DNA from: Gracilaria domingensis
Lineage: Eukaryota; Rhodophyta; Florideophyceae; Gracilariales; Gracilariaceae
Assembly (NCBI GenBank): GCA_022539475.1
Contig: VCMS01000139.1
Coordinates: 1-64,000, forward strand
Direction: 5' to 3'
Length of the DNA stretch: 64,000 nucleotides
A program made the position numbers and the translations under genes. Shown in pieces: positions 54,207 through 64,000 of this stretch (positions within the stretch are counted from its first letter, which is position 1; each line of letters opens with the position of its first letter). Under the pieces are notes generated by a model. The model was given only the letters and a program-made list of their open reading frames with translations. It was not told where the DNA came from and ran no database searches.

Positions 54207-54588
54207 CGCAACTCGCTCCGCGTCGTCCTTCGTCGTCCACTGCACTCTCAACAGACAGACGGCTCCCCAACGGCTTCACTTGTATCCGAGCACAGCAGCC
54301 GCATCAGCTGACCCGGTGTAGAGTACGACAGAAAAGATGCTGCCGTTGACGACTGAAATACGCAGCACGCGCCTTTTTTGTGTACAGCAAAGGGGGTGAA
54401 GCCAGCAATGCAAGCCCCTGCGCCGCAGCAACCAAGTACGACCGCATCGTAGCTGAAGCTTGACGTGTTATTACGTGCCACAAAATCCGTGGGCAGCAAA
54501 GCGTCTTCGGCGAGTCAAGCCCTGCCTGGCGGCGCTCGCTCGGCGCAAAGGAGCGATCCGTTCTCTACTGAGAAGAACCGAACGATGT

Positions 54589-54792
54589 TTACATGCCGCA
54601 CCACGCACAGCTACAGCCATCGAACAATTCAAAGCATCCCCAAACACACGCTGCGGGGCACAGCACGCCCAGGCAGTCGTTGACGCAATACACACGATCG
54701 GCCTGCCGAGCCGAGCTTTCCGGCGCGTCAACGTCCGCGCCCATTCGCAGCGGCGCCGGCGCCTTCTGCTCTGCGTCCTTGTCTTCGCCCAT
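54589..54792 (-). CDS. Cys-rich micro-protein, copy 2
   Basis: 67 residues from ATG 54792 (MGEDKDAEQK), the tandem paralogue of 54006-54206, 586 bases away on the same strand. Shared blocks are MGEDK, APAPLRMGADV, PESSARQAD, CVNDC and a final CxCAxC-GM. It keeps eight cysteines; the ones lost from the other copy sit at the two ends of the cluster. The differences are mostly conservative, which suggests selection on the protein. Metal binding, lipid attachment or membrane embedding are possible roles; none is shown by the sequence. Confidence 0.65.
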   Translation of the reverse strand: MGEDKDAEQKAPAPLRMGADVDAPESSARQADRVYCVNDCLGVLCPAACVWGCFELFDGCSCAWCGM

Positions 54793-55078
54793 CTCAACTC
54801 AATCCGTGGCGTTCCTCTTCACGTAGTAATCCTTCGACAAACACTCGAGTCTCCGACGGCTTCTCGACGCTAATCTCACACGTGAGCACTCACCGACGCA
54901 AAACTGGTGCACCGGTTTGTCACGGATTGCCTCGCAACAGAGTCCACCCACAACCGTTTAAGTACGCCGAACGTGCCTCCTTACATTCAAAATAAAGCCA
55001 TCATCCTCATCATCGCAACAAAACGCCACGCCGGCAATGCGCACCCTGCGCCGTCACCATGAAAAAACTCCAACGCCG

Positions 55079-56599
55079 TCAAGGCACCTCGTACCGCAAA
55101 AATGCTTCCAGGCATTCGTTCGCACTGCCGTCCCACTCGTACTCCTTGCCGCTCAAGAAGCTCTTCAGGAACTTATCAAACCGTCCAACGATTGTGTACA
55201 CGCAGCGCACCAGCTCATCGTCAACAACCTCCACAAGCCTCCGCCGACTGGCCACGCCCACCCAGCCAGCAACGCCCAAGGCCCTCAATCCGCCCTTCAC
55301 TCCATAAGTCGGTTGCTTCAGCCACAACGCAATCTCCTCCTTCAACTTGAGCAAGCAAACCAAAGTCGCCGGCAAAGTCCTCTGCACCACTCCGTAAACG
55401 TCCACGCTATAACTCTTGACAAACAGCCTTGCGAGCGTCTTACAAGCCAAAACGGCTTGTCTCACAGCTTCATCATCCAGTGTCTCCGCCTCGGCACCAA
55501 CCCCCTCCCCCGAAGATCTCACTAACAGCGCAGCCTTGCCAGTCGCATTCTGCTTGCTCAACACCATCTGCACACGCCCCAGAGGCGCCAAAAGCACGTT
55601 CAACGTTCCTCGCCATGCCTCACCACTCGCGTCGACAAACGCCACCAGCGACGACAATTGCGCATCATGTCTCGAGAGCGCGTCCAATGCTTCAAGCATG
55701 CTGGCCGAAGGAATCATGGCCGGCTTTCCCATCTGCGCAACGATCAAACGCGCCTCGTCCACCGAAACGCGCTTCGGTACGCAATTGATGGTCCGCAACA
55801 CATTCCATATAAACAAACATGCGGCGGTACTTTGCATGGCGCAAACAATGGTCCAAAACACGTCGAGCGCGGTGGGCACGACAAACACGGTGAGGATCAA
55901 AGAAGGCGCGCACGCAACAAGCGGCGGCAAAAACGACAGCAGCAGCACACGCGGCGCCAACGTCCTGACAGAGTTGACGACCCCTCCAAACGGCTGGAAG
56001 AACACGAGTGTGCACTGAGCCTCCGCGACAAAGGCGGCATAAACGACAGCACTAAACAATGAAACAAGCATCTGCGGCAGCAACTGCGACCAGCTGGGCA
56101 GCACGGTGGAGGTGCAGACGCGACTGAGAGAGGGTCCAAAGGTGATAAACGCATGCAACACGCTCTGAATGACCAGAAAGGACGCGCTGCCCAGCGTGAA
56201 CAGCACCAGATGCCTCCTTCGGCAAATGGGTCTCAAGCGACCCAGCGCCACAAACGCGGCGACGCAAACGGCCACATACGGGCCGACGGCGAGCGCGGCC
56301 AACACGCGGGCGGCCAGGCGCGAGTGGCAGGCGGAGCTGGCGCCGGCCGCAAGCAGCACGACCGAGAGCAGGAGCGCGTGCCACGAGGCGGCGGAGGCGT
56401 TGAAGAAGGCGGCGCGAAGCGAGGCGACGACGGGCAGCGGCGAGCGCAGCACGGGCGCGTCGGCGTGCGGCGACGAGCGGCGCAGCGACGGCGTCTGCAG
56501 CGACGCGGCGTGCTGCACGGACGCGACGTGCGCGGCGGGCGGCGCGGACGAGAGCACCGCGCGGCGACGGTGCCACGCGCTGGCGGCCGGCGTCGTCAT
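55079..56599 (-). CDS. NDC1: Transmembrane nucleoporin NDC1
   Basis: 506 residues from ATG 56599 (MTTPAASAWHRRR). The frame is open further upstream, but that part is Arg/Ala-rich low complexity. Several membrane helices follow: residues about 55-75 (WHALLLSVVLLAAGASSACH), 85-105 (VLAALAVGPYVAVCVAAFVA), 120-140, 155-180, 200-225 and 235-255. This is the six-span N-terminal half of NDC1. The C-terminal half carries the Ndc1 cytoplasmic domain, with VDVYGVVQRTLPATLVCLLK matching its DxYGVVQ-x-x-LP motif, and an amphipathic end. NDC1 anchors the nuclear pore in the envelope membrane. It is a little shorter than animal and yeast forms and intact. It is divergent from the syntaxin gene. Confidence 0.75.
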   Translation of the reverse strand: MTTPAASAWHRRRAVLSSAPPAAHVASVQHAASLQTPSLRRSSPHADAPVLRSPLPVVASLRAAFFNASAASWHALLLSVVLLAAGASSACHSRLAARVLAALAVGPYVAVCVAAFVALGRLRPICRRRHLVLFTLGSASFLVIQSVLHAFITFGPSLSRVCTSTVLPSWSQLLPQMLVSLFSAVVYAAFVAEAQCTLVFFQPFGGVVNSVRTLAPRVLLLSFLPPLVACAPSLILTVFVVPTALDVFWTIVCAMQSTAACLFIWNVLRTINCVPKRVSVDEARLIVAQMGKPAMIPSASMLEALDALSRHDAQLSSLVAFVDASGEAWRGTLNVLLAPLGRVQMVLSKQNATGKAALLVRSSGEGVGAEAETLDDEAVRQAVLACKTLARLFVKSYSVDVYGVVQRTLPATLVCLLKLKEEIALWLKQPTYGVKGGLRALGVAGWVGVASRRRLVEVVDDELVRCVYTIVGRFDKFLKSFLSGKEYEWDGSANECLEAFLRYEVP

Positions 56600-57079
56600 C
56601 GCGGCGGGCGCGGCGGGCGCGGCGGGCGCGGCGGTGGGGCGCGCCGGCCGTCGGCGCTGCGCAGCGAGACAGGGAGACAAGGAGACAGAGAGATCTGAAT
56701 CTGCGTGGCACGCGTGGCCGCGCGGCGCGCGTGGCCGCGTGGCGCGCGTGGCAGCGGCATCGGCGCTGCGACGGGGACGGGGATCGATGGCATTGTTGCT
56801 GTTTCGACGCGCGTGCGCGCCGCGCGTGTGCGCCTTTTTGTTACACGCCGAACGGCTTGCGCTGTGGCGTTGCTGGCCGTTCAGGGCGTGCCGCTGACGC
56901 GTCGCCAACCACAGCGCGCCAAGCACAGCTCCCGACGTGGTGTGCAAAAACCGTTTTGGGCGCCGCACTCCAACCGGCAGCAGGCGCCACGCCGCGCCGC
57001 TCTCCCGCCCGACGCACTTCTCCGCCCCCAACGCCGCGCGCCTTCTTCCTCGCCGCTGCCAACACGCGTACAAGCCGCC

Positions 57080-57103
57080 CTCCGCCCCCCCCCCCCCCCC
57101 CCC
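57080..57103. repeat. Poly-C tract in the NDC1/syntaxin intergenic region
   Basis: A run of about 20 consecutive C bases within a C/G-rich stretch, about 110 bases upstream of the syntaxin start codon. It could be a promoter feature or a length-variable repeat, and its length is likely miscalled. Confidence 0.8.
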
Positions 57104-57207
57104 CGCCGCCTCACTCCGCCGCCTCATTCCCGCCGCCTCATTCCCGCCGCCTCATCTCCCCCGCTCGCACGCGCACCAGCCGCCGCGCTTGAGCGACCCG
57201 CACGCAC

Positions 57208-58245
57208 ATGACCGACCGTCTCGGCGAGCTGCGCCCGGGCGCGCCGTCCGAGCCCGACGACATCGAGGCCGGGCTCGACGCCGCCGCGGAGGCCAAGCTG
57301 GCCGCCTTCAACCGCAAGGCAGACGCCATCGAGAAGGTGTTCGTCTGGGCCGACCGCTCCATCCGCACCATAACCAATGACCTCTCCGACCCGGACGCGC
57401 TGCCGTCCGTCACAGCGCAATTGGACACCATCGACAACAAATTGGACGCAGTGCGCAAGCATCTCCGACGAATTGCCGACGAGAATCGGCAGATAGCTGC
57501 CATGGCCGACAGTTCGCCGGCCACGTTGAAACACCGCGTCAATCGCTTCACCAAGCTCAGCAAGGACTTTATGGCCATTACCACCCAGATGGAGACGGTG
57601 AGGGAACGTCACCGCGACGTGGTCAAGGACGGCGTGAAGCGAGACATTCTGGCCGCCAACCCGCACGCCACCGAGAGACAAGTAGAGCGCGCGTTGCAAG
57701 GCGGCGATTTGCAGGCCGTTTTGCACGAAGATGACGTTCACTTGCATCATCAGATTGAGGACCTGCGCGCGAGGAATCAGGACATTCAGAAGCTGTCCAA
57801 GAACATTGTCGAGCTGCACAACATGTTCACGGACATGAGTTTGTTGGTCGAGAACCAACAGGAGTTGATTAATGGCATTGAATACAACGTCAAGGAGGTG
57901 CACCAAACCACCAAGAAGGCGGCGGAGGAGCTAGTGATTGCGCGCAACCATCAGAAGGCAGCTAGAAAGAAGAAGTGGTGCTGTATCATCAGTGTAGTTG
58001 TGATATTGTTGGCCATTGCGGCTGGTATTATTGTATGGCAGGGTTTGAAAAACGACTGGTTTGGCGGCGGCAATAACAACAACTCCAACGTGAGCAATAC
58101 CAACACCACACGATTTATCGAGCCGCCTGCGACGTCCGACTTGGCTGGCGCTGGGCCGGTGGCGGTGCCTATACCGGTGCCGGCGCTGTCGCCGAGTGGG
58201 GACGACGGCGGCGCGCAGCGATTGAGAACGCGATGGTATGACTAA
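57208..58245 (+). CDS. Qa-SNARE, plasma-membrane syntaxin type
   Basis: 345 residues. The N-terminal half is helical like the Habc bundle (residues about 40-160). The SNARE motif at about 188-250 includes EDLRARNQDIQKLSKNIVEL, then MFTDMSLLVENQQELINGIE with the central-layer Gln in LLVENQQ and NVKEVHQTTKKAAEEL. A KKKW stretch and one membrane anchor follow (CCIISVVVILLAIAAGIIVW, about 257-276). Syntaxins drive membrane fusion as the Qa partner of the four-helix SNARE bundle. Odd here is a tail of about 68 residues beyond the anchor, Asn/Thr- and then Pro/Gly-rich with N-x-S/T sites. Most syntaxins stop within about ten residues. The frame is intact, ends in TAA, and starts 608 bases from the NDC1 start. 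Confidence 0.9.
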   Translation: MTDRLGELRPGAPSEPDDIEAGLDAAAEAKLAAFNRKADAIEKVFVWADRSIRTITNDLSDPDALPSVTAQLDTIDNKLDAVRKHLRRIADENRQIAAMADSSPATLKHRVNRFTKLSKDFMAITTQMETVRERHRDVVKDGVKRDILAANPHATERQVERALQGGDLQAVLHEDDVHLHHQIEDLRARNQDIQKLSKNIVELHNMFTDMSLLVENQQELINGIEYNVKEVHQTTKKAAEELVIARNHQKAARKKKWCCIISVVVILLAIAAGIIVWQGLKNDWFGGGNNNNSNVSNTNTTRFIEPPATSDLAGAGPVAVPIPVPALSPSGDDGGAQRLRTRWYD

Positions 58246-58249
58246 CACT

Positions 58250-59400
58250 TTTAGTGTCGGAACAGTTTCGCTTCAGGTTCCGCCTCCCTTTTTTTTCTTC
58301 TGTCACAAGCACGCTTATTACCCGTTTTTTGTCCGTAAAGTTTACTACGAAGGTATTTGGTAGAAACCATCGAGCCGCGCAGTGGCCGCGCCAATGTGGC
58401 GCCATTCCATGCGCACACGCGAGCGAGAGCGCGAGCAGCTGCTGGCGGCGCAGCGCGGCGATGGACGCGTTGCCGGCGCAAGTGGCGGCGCTGCTGCCGC
58501 CGCAACTGCCGCAGCGCATCAGCACCATATGATCAGCACGCTACACGACACGAATGAAGGTGCTCTGGCAATGGCTGGGCACTGGGATCAATACGTGGAG
58601 GTCACACGGCCTCATCGACGCGAGCTGGAGCACAAGCGCTCAACGCCACATGCTCGAAGCATGTGCCGCGGGCACTGCGCACGCTGCAGGAGGTGCGCGA
58701 CGGCCAGCATCGCGTGAGGCCGTCGCGTATCATAGTGCGCGCAGAAAGCTGGTGCTGTCGACGATGGCGGCGATGGCGCTGTTTGCAATGGATTGCGCAT
58801 TGGTGGTGGTGGTGGCGGACGCGTGGGACGCGGCTTGCTTTGCACCGCTGATGCTTGCACATACAGACGTTTCTGGCGGCGGTGAAGTCCAGCTTGCGCG
58901 ATGAGATGCAATAGAGAGTCGTGTAGACATGCGGCTGTTCATGCCCGGCGCGCGGGAGACGCGCGCTGGAGTTCGCGCTGCGCGCCGCGGCTTGGTTCGC
59001 GTTGCTGAAGTTGATGCAGCAGCTGCGCATGTTCGGGCTCGCGTGCTGACATGATTCCAGCGTGGTCTGGCGCGCTGACAATCGCGTTGTGCTGGTACGG
59101 ACCGAAGCCGCCAGAGCTATCGTGGCCGTCGTGGGCAGGCGTGATGGCGGTGTCGGTGAACATGAGCGACGGATTGCTCGGCGCACATGGATTCGTTGTC
59201 CGGAGCATCGCGGTGCCGCTGTGGTGCCTGCACGAGTTTGACGCCCGTAGCGTCGACGCGGGCGACTGCTTTGCGCGCATCGAACGGCACTTCGTGACCT
59301 TCTACAAGTGCGCGCCGTTTGACAGGCAGTCGATGAGAGTGTGCTCGCGCTTCACGGTCTAGCATATCCTCGCAACCAGGGCAGTCTCGCACAGTCTCGA
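58250..59400 (+). other. Unidentified, possibly a decayed gene
   Basis: Protein-like plus-strand frames at 58461-58904 (MDALPAQVAALLPPQLPQR, later a hydrophobic MAAMALFAMDCALVVVVAD) and 59051-59362 (LTIALCWYGPKPPELSWPSW and AVPLWCLHEFDARSVDAGD) suggest one gene with a TGA at 58530 and frame changes. I recognise no family. A hydrophobic segment hints at a membrane protein. Confidence 0.3.
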
Positions 59401-59448
59401 GACTCCTCCATGTGCCTTTTTCACGAGGCGTTAACGCATTCGTCGCTA

Positions 59449-59541
59449 TTGCGTGAATAAAAATTTTTTGTCAAAAGCTGAAGATATTCACAAGCAATTG
59501 CGTGAATAGAAACTTTTCTGTGAAAAGCAAAATCTATTCAC
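59449..59541. repeat. Two 46-base tandem repeats with palindromic ends
   Basis: 59449-59492 and 59497-59541 share ATTGCGTGAATA at the start and TATTCAC at the end; GTGAATA and TATTCAC are complementary. Each unit could fold on itself. They lie 420 bases left of the pogo-like element. Confidence 0.75.
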
Positions 59542-60178
59542 GAGAGGAGCTTCTCTTGTAGATTCAATCCCATAGCATTTGGATCAAAGTGTCTCACGCA
59601 GAACGAACCACCAGCGATATCTCCTGACTCCACCAACTTGGTGTCCAGCTCGTCAAAATGCAGTTTTAAAGCCCTACGCTCGTTTTTGCCGTGCGCACCC
59701 CTCTTAACACTCCTCCGCTGTCGCCGTGGCTCATTCTATCAACAACTTCGAAACTAAGGGCCGGTCTATGACTTTGGGAAACAAAAAAACAGAAATTTTG
59801 AAACCCCAATTTTCCCTTGTTTCCAACCCAGGAATCTGTCAAATTGAAAAATACACAACGTTTGATGAAAGTTTCCATCTCCCACCCGCCCGTTACTCTA
59901 AAGATCGAAATTAATCCATGTAATTTCGAGTTGCGGCAAATCTACGCCTGTAAAGTATGTACCTTCCATACCAGGGTAATTATGAACAAGGGCTAATTTG
60001 GAACACCAACAACTTGAGAAGGTTATGAACCTCTTAGCTCGTAGTAGCAGTTCTGAACACCCTGTAGACCGGAAACGCACATCGCGTAACTAGAAACGAC
60101 ACACGTAAAACTCAGTTTGAACAAAAATGACGCGCTTTCTTCTTCACAGACACCTGTATTCTTCAGTCTACATCGGTT

Positions 60179-61705
60179 GTGTTTATTGACGTATATTTGT
60201 ACCTTAGACAACAGATTCAAACAAAAGAGCGCCAAACGCACTCCACAAATCTATTCCTCAAAGCCAATGTTCTCTTGCGCTCAACATGTGCCACAGCATG
60301 TCATTTACGAAATTACGGTCACCATGGTGACTCCATCCATGCGTCGCCAAAGCGACACGAAAAAAAGAGAGAAACGCAAGACAAAGACACCAGGGCAAAG
60401 CGAGAGAAATTGATAGCGTTGAAAGGTACCCAAACTTCATATCGAACCACCCGCTCTGTCACAAATCTTTCTCTTGGCAGCATATCACGTCTCAAAACCA
60501 AGATGGAGAGGGCAAAACAAGAGAAAACTCCATATGATGACAAAATTCGTGACAAAAAAAGAGGCCCCAAAACAATTCTTTCGTTTTCCGAGAAGCGGAT
60601 GATTGTCGCTGGAATAATCGAAGTCGCCGAGCACGGCTTTACGGTTTCCATGGAAAAACTTAAATCAATCGCAGCTGATATTGCGGACGATGGTCGCAAG
60701 GGCTTTCTCAACAAGCTTCCCAGTGACGATTGGGTTCGTGCCTTTCGTGCCCGACACAGAGATGTAACCCTGCGAAAGATGGAGTCTCACGAGGGTGCAA
60801 AAATAGCCGTAGGCAACCCCGAACATGTTCAAACTTTTGTCGATGCACTCAAACTGTGCATCAATTAGAACCCCGGTATTGCTGATGATTCAGACTTGGT
60901 CTGGAATATGGATGAAACACAGGTGTCTATTTGTATGGAAGAGACAAAAAAGGGGTTCGTGAGCGCAAACACACATCACCGTGGCTTGCGAATGAAGTGT
61001 GATTCGGCTGATAAGCATATGACAGCAGTGGTAATTGCCTCCGCTTCCGGCCGTGCTCTCCCGCCGTTCTTCATCTTTGCGGGAAAGTATCAGATGAAGA
61101 AGTGGTTCGACCCACTTTCAGGAGACATATTCAAAGATGAAACAGGGGTGCCACATTGGTTAGCCCGACAAGGATGGTTTCCTGGAGACAGTTTTGTGAT
61201 CGGTACTGAGCACGTGTCAATGACGAAAGAGGTCATTCCATTTGCAATGGAGCACATAAGAAGACACGCAGCGAAGTACACGAAAGGGCGGAAAATGTTA
61301 CTCACTCTCGACGGCCATAAATCGCGAACTGGATGGAAGTGGTTACAACTCGCAAAGGAAGCAAATATTGAAGTCGTACAGAGCCCTGCGAATACCTCAC
61401 ATTTTCTTCAAGCCCGTGACCAGTCCATTAACAGGATGTACAACGAAACAGTGCGCGCCACATACGACGCATTGAATGTCAAAGCATTCATCGATTTTGG
61501 CGACATGGGAATAAAGCTGAAGCTCGGCACGGCAGGCTTCAAAGCGTGGACAAGCCCAGTTGTGAGGACAGCCTTCGACGTGATCGGAATGTGGCCAATG
61601 GACTTTCGCTTTCTAAGATGGGCAAACGAAAAGTGGAACGGCAAGCAAGAGCAAGAATCTGCGGGTACTCGGGGTTCGGATAGGTTAGAGTGCCACAAGC
61701 AATGA
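60179..61705 (+). pseudogene. Pogo/Tigger-like transposase with one internal TAG
   Basis: A single plus-strand frame carries both halves of the transposase. The N-terminal helix-turn-helix/CENPB-type part shows ILSFSEKRMIVAGIIEVAEH, and SDDWVRAFRARHRDVTLRK. After TAG at 60866-60868 the DDE core follows without a shift: LVWNMDETQVSICM (first Asp), MLLTLDGHKSRTGW (second Asp) and SHFLQARDQSINRMYNETV (third Asp, in place of the usual QPLD). The frame ends at TGA 61703 but continues in the same frame into the next entry. The start is uncertain, since the first 70 residues of the frame look non-coding. Known relatives cut and paste at TA sites. Confidence 0.75.
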
Positions 61706-62681
61706 GGGGATATTATGTCCGTCGTTAATCAACGGCTCAGCAAGGAGCACAGGATCGAAAGTCTCGGAGACATTCTGTCAAACGGACGAGACCGTGTGCA
61801 GTTCCTTATTCTGAACCGCACTCCCACGAAGAAGAGTATATGGAAGTACCCCATGGAACACTTCGACAGAAATACTCTTAGTCGTGGTGCCCCTGCTTGT
61901 TATCTGACGCATGCTGAACTGATAAGGAAAAGGAAAGAGGAAGAGGAGAAAGAACGTGCCGAGGAGGCTGCTCGTGCGCGTGCGAAACAAGAAGCGGCCG
62001 AAAAACGAGCACAGCAGGCTGCAGAGAAAGCCCGTTTGAAGGCAGAGACTGAAGCGAAGCGCAAGAAAGCGGCGGCGCAAGAAAGCGGCGGCAGAGAGAG
62101 AATAGAAACGTAGATTGGCTGTTTTGAAAAGAAAGGAAGTTGTTGAGCAACGCGGAAAAGCAGCGGAAGAGAAGAGAATGAAGCGGGAGCTGGCTGCGAC
62201 AAAGCGCTTGCGAATTGCTGAGGAGAAAAAGAAAAAGAAGGAACAGACTGCCGATGCTCGAGGATTCAAGCGAAATGGTGAGAAGTGCAGTACGACAGAA
62301 GCTGGCCCAAAGCGTCAGAAAACCGATGCAATCAGTTCAGGAAGTACTCCATTGGTGTCTGTACCTTGCAGCGGAGCTTTGTTGTCTTCTAACGTTGACG
62401 ATCGCTCTTCGGATGATGACTGCGAAGGGACTGGAGAGTCAGAAAAGCAATCCTTTGCGCAACGCTTGGGTCTCGATGAAGAAAGATCCGAGCAAAGTAG
62501 CCACCAAAGTGACGAGGATGATGTGGCTAGGAGCTTTTTAAAACTTCATAACATAGACACTGATCTTCTGAAGACGCCTATGTTAGTGTATCAAGATTCT
62601 GTGGGTGATCAGCAATGTGTAGATGACCCAAATTGGCTGGGTTGGTCGCTGGCGCCCAAAGAGGACGGCGTTCCGAAATGA
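61706..62681 (+). pseudogene. Lys/Glu-rich C-terminal extension of the pogo-like transposase
   Basis: Directly after TGA 61703-61705 the same frame reads GDIMSVVNQRLSKEHRIES, a region after the DDE core typical of such transposases. A charged coiled coil (KRKEEEEKEREE-like, AEEAARARAKQEAAEKRAQQ) follows to TAG at 62111. A one-base shift continues the same composition from 62115 (KRKEVVEQRGKAAEEKRMKR) with an acidic C-terminus ending at 62681 in DDPNWLGWS. The whole tail is about 320 codons, interrupted by one stop in frame and one frame change. Confidence 0.55.
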
Positions 62682-62899
62682 CCGGTGTCGGGCAGTATTC
62701 GGCGGTTCTAGACAGGAAAAGAAGAACAGGCCACCGCCCAGAGAGTCGACTGCATTTCTGCACGCTACTTTGCTCTTCAATGGGACACTCAAAGAGCTTC
62801 TATTGGAGCAGAATTGTGTTTAAATTTAACCTCTGAGCTTTGCGCTACTCATGATTCGTTTCAAATGTGTTCCAAATTACCCTGGCCTGGAAGGTAAAA

Positions 62900-63505
62900 A
62901 TAAAATCCCAGAACCTACGTGATTTTGAAACAGTCCCTACCAAGAACCTGTCACCCTCCGTAACTCTCTAAGCCCGTTACCTTGCACCCAGGCCTCTGCT
63001 CGTCGTCAAACCCTCTGTTCCTCTCGCTCCTATTGGCTGCACGCCCCGCAGGGTCGTGACAGCCACACTTACCCAACGTCACGACCGACGAGAGCGCAAA
63101 ACGCAATGTCACCACGGACGAGAGCGCAAAACGAAAGGAACAGGTTTCCAGAGCCTCGGGTTCTTGAGGATAACAGTCGCCCACTGCAACAACGTCGCTT
63201 TCATTGCGTCTCTACCAAAGCGTTTATCTCATTGTTCGTACCGCTGCCTTTCAGGATTGCTATGATATCGTTTAAAAATAAATCCGATCCATCTGTTTCT
63301 TACCCACCTTCCGATCTGCTTGACTCAATGATTGTAGGATTCTTGGACCTGCGCAATGAGAGTTCAGGTGATGAGGTAGATGAAAATTGAAATCCCATCA
63401 AAACCACCGATGACATTTCCAACGAACGTTTTGAACGAGATTTGACAAAAGCGGAGATCAATTCAATCACTGTGATGACAAAAGTTATTTTTAGTTTCTT
63501 GGAAC
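62900..63505. other. Non-coding; short tandem repeat at 63078-63137
   Basis: Two 30-base copies beginning GTCACGACCGACGAGAGCGC and GTCACCACGGACGAGAGCGC lie at 63078-63107 and 63108-63137. Short plus-strand frames (63106-63390, 63442-63633) show no domain. Confidence 0.5.
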
Positions 63506-63509
63506 AGTG

Positions 63510-64000
63510 TGGTATAACCAGTCGGTGCGAGCTGCGAGTGGGGAGCCCTGCGTGGGCTCGACCCGGCGGAGGAGTGAAACGCGTGACACCTAATAGGTCG
63601 GCAACACCCGCCGTTGCCTATAGTGCACGGTGACCAAGTAGTAAATACGGCTGCACTGGTGTGCGGCAGGCACGTATAACCCTCGAGGTCAGCAAAACTA
63701 ATAGAGGACTACTAGACTTACCAATTGGTGACTGTAGAACCGAACTGGTGTCGAATTAGCCTAATTGGTGCTTGCCTTTACCATTCGGTGTGGGAGGTTG
63801 GCGTCTCGGGGGTTTAGTACACCCGAGCGCCCCTCCGGGTCTCACGGGCCTAGTGCCACGTGGGCCACCGGGAGATGCATTTGTGGTGCACCATCCCGGC
63901 CACATATCTACACTACCTAATAAATATTAATTCTAAATTAATGAAAATAAACTAATTAGTCCTTGCCATGCCTGCGCTTGAGCGTCTCACGTGGTACAGT
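63510..64000. repeat. Possible LTR or element end, running off the window (fossil)
   Basis: From TGTGGTATAACCAGTCGG at about 63510 the sequence changes to a GC-moderate, non-coding style. It resembles the end region of the 32.9/46.3 kb LTRs: short repeated CCAATTGGTG-type motifs, a GTGCACGGTG stretch, then AT-rich TAATAAATATTAATTC. No second copy is in the window, so this is only suggestive. Confidence 0.3.

Larger units (their letters stand above)
59959..62896 (+). mobile_element. Pogo/Tigger-like (Tc1/mariner superfamily) DNA transposon
   Basis: Terminal inverted repeats flank a pogo-type transposase. The left repeat is at 59959-60007 and contains GTACCTTCCATACCAGGGTA. The right is at 62866-62896 and contains TACCCTGGCCTGGAAGGTA. 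The left copy carries an extra 16-17 bases between the CCAGGGTAAT and TTGGAACAC parts. The outermost few bases and a TA target duplication could not be fixed. The element is about 2.9 kb and decayed. Confidence 0.6.

Noticed and set aside
54248-54499. Third Cys-containing frame between the two micro-proteins
   Set aside because: It lacks the MGEDK start and the PESSARQAD block and does not resemble the pair, so chance is more likely.
56153-56897. Long plus-strand frames opposite NDC1
   Set aside because: They are Arg/Ala/Gly-rich shadows of a GC-rich gene on the other strand and hold no domain.
1-64000. CRISPR arrays, rRNA and tRNA genes
   Set aside because: No regularly spaced repeats, no rRNA-like block, and no convincing cloverleaf with a GGTTCGAAT-type arm was seen by eye.

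Overview
The window is nuclear eukaryotic DNA. It holds parts of Mediator subunit MED12, nicastrin, RPAP1, NatC subunit NAA30, Tudor-SN, an ELL-associated factor, nucleoporin NDC1 and a Qa-SNARE. RPAP1, the EAF-like gene, NDC1 and the syntaxin each read as one long open frame. A nearly intronless genome crowded with transposons, plus a pyrophosphate-type phosphofructokinase relic and a nicastrin motif that looks plant-like, would fit a red alga. This placement is inference, and nothing here fixes the species.

Layout. Positions 1-12.9 kb look like one large Plavaka/CACTA-type DNA transposon. It has a ParB-fold gene (minus), a 1.1 kb nested palindrome, a frameshifted plus-strand gene set with a nuclear-localisation motif, a DPPF-type DNA methyltransferase and a SET domain, a repeat plus coiled-coil protein, and a transposase whose stop codon overlaps that of the converging gene. 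Positions 13-14.1 kb hold hairpins and a 139 bp direct repeat. At 14.5-15.9 kb lies the C-terminal remnant of a second CACTA transposase. Positions 16.3-27.5 kb are a host block: an unknown Cys/basic protein, MED12, a sugar-dehydrogenase-like gene, nicastrin and RPAP1. Positions 28-30.9 kb are mostly debris with a clear PFP pseudogene. Positions 31-32.9 kb hold two head-to-head PIF/Harbinger transposases, the second cut by a Ty3/gypsy chromodomain LTR element (32906-47069). That element contains one N and a 2.36 kb duplication that looks like an assembly seam. A gag-like relic and a C2H2 gene follow. Positions 51-58.3 kb are a second host block: NAA30 and Tudor-SN 3' parts, an F-box fragment, EAF, two tandem Cys-rich micro-proteins, NDC1 and syntaxin. 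A pogo-like transposon fills 59.96-62.9 kb, and a possible further LTR begins near 63.5 kb.

Two themes recur. First, MED12, the dehydrogenase, nicastrin, PFP and the pogo transposase hold their reading frames over long distances but carry isolated in-frame stops. At least one of these sits at a conserved tryptophan (the MED12 CEWA motif), and others plausibly do. Second, several host genes are present only as their 3' halves.
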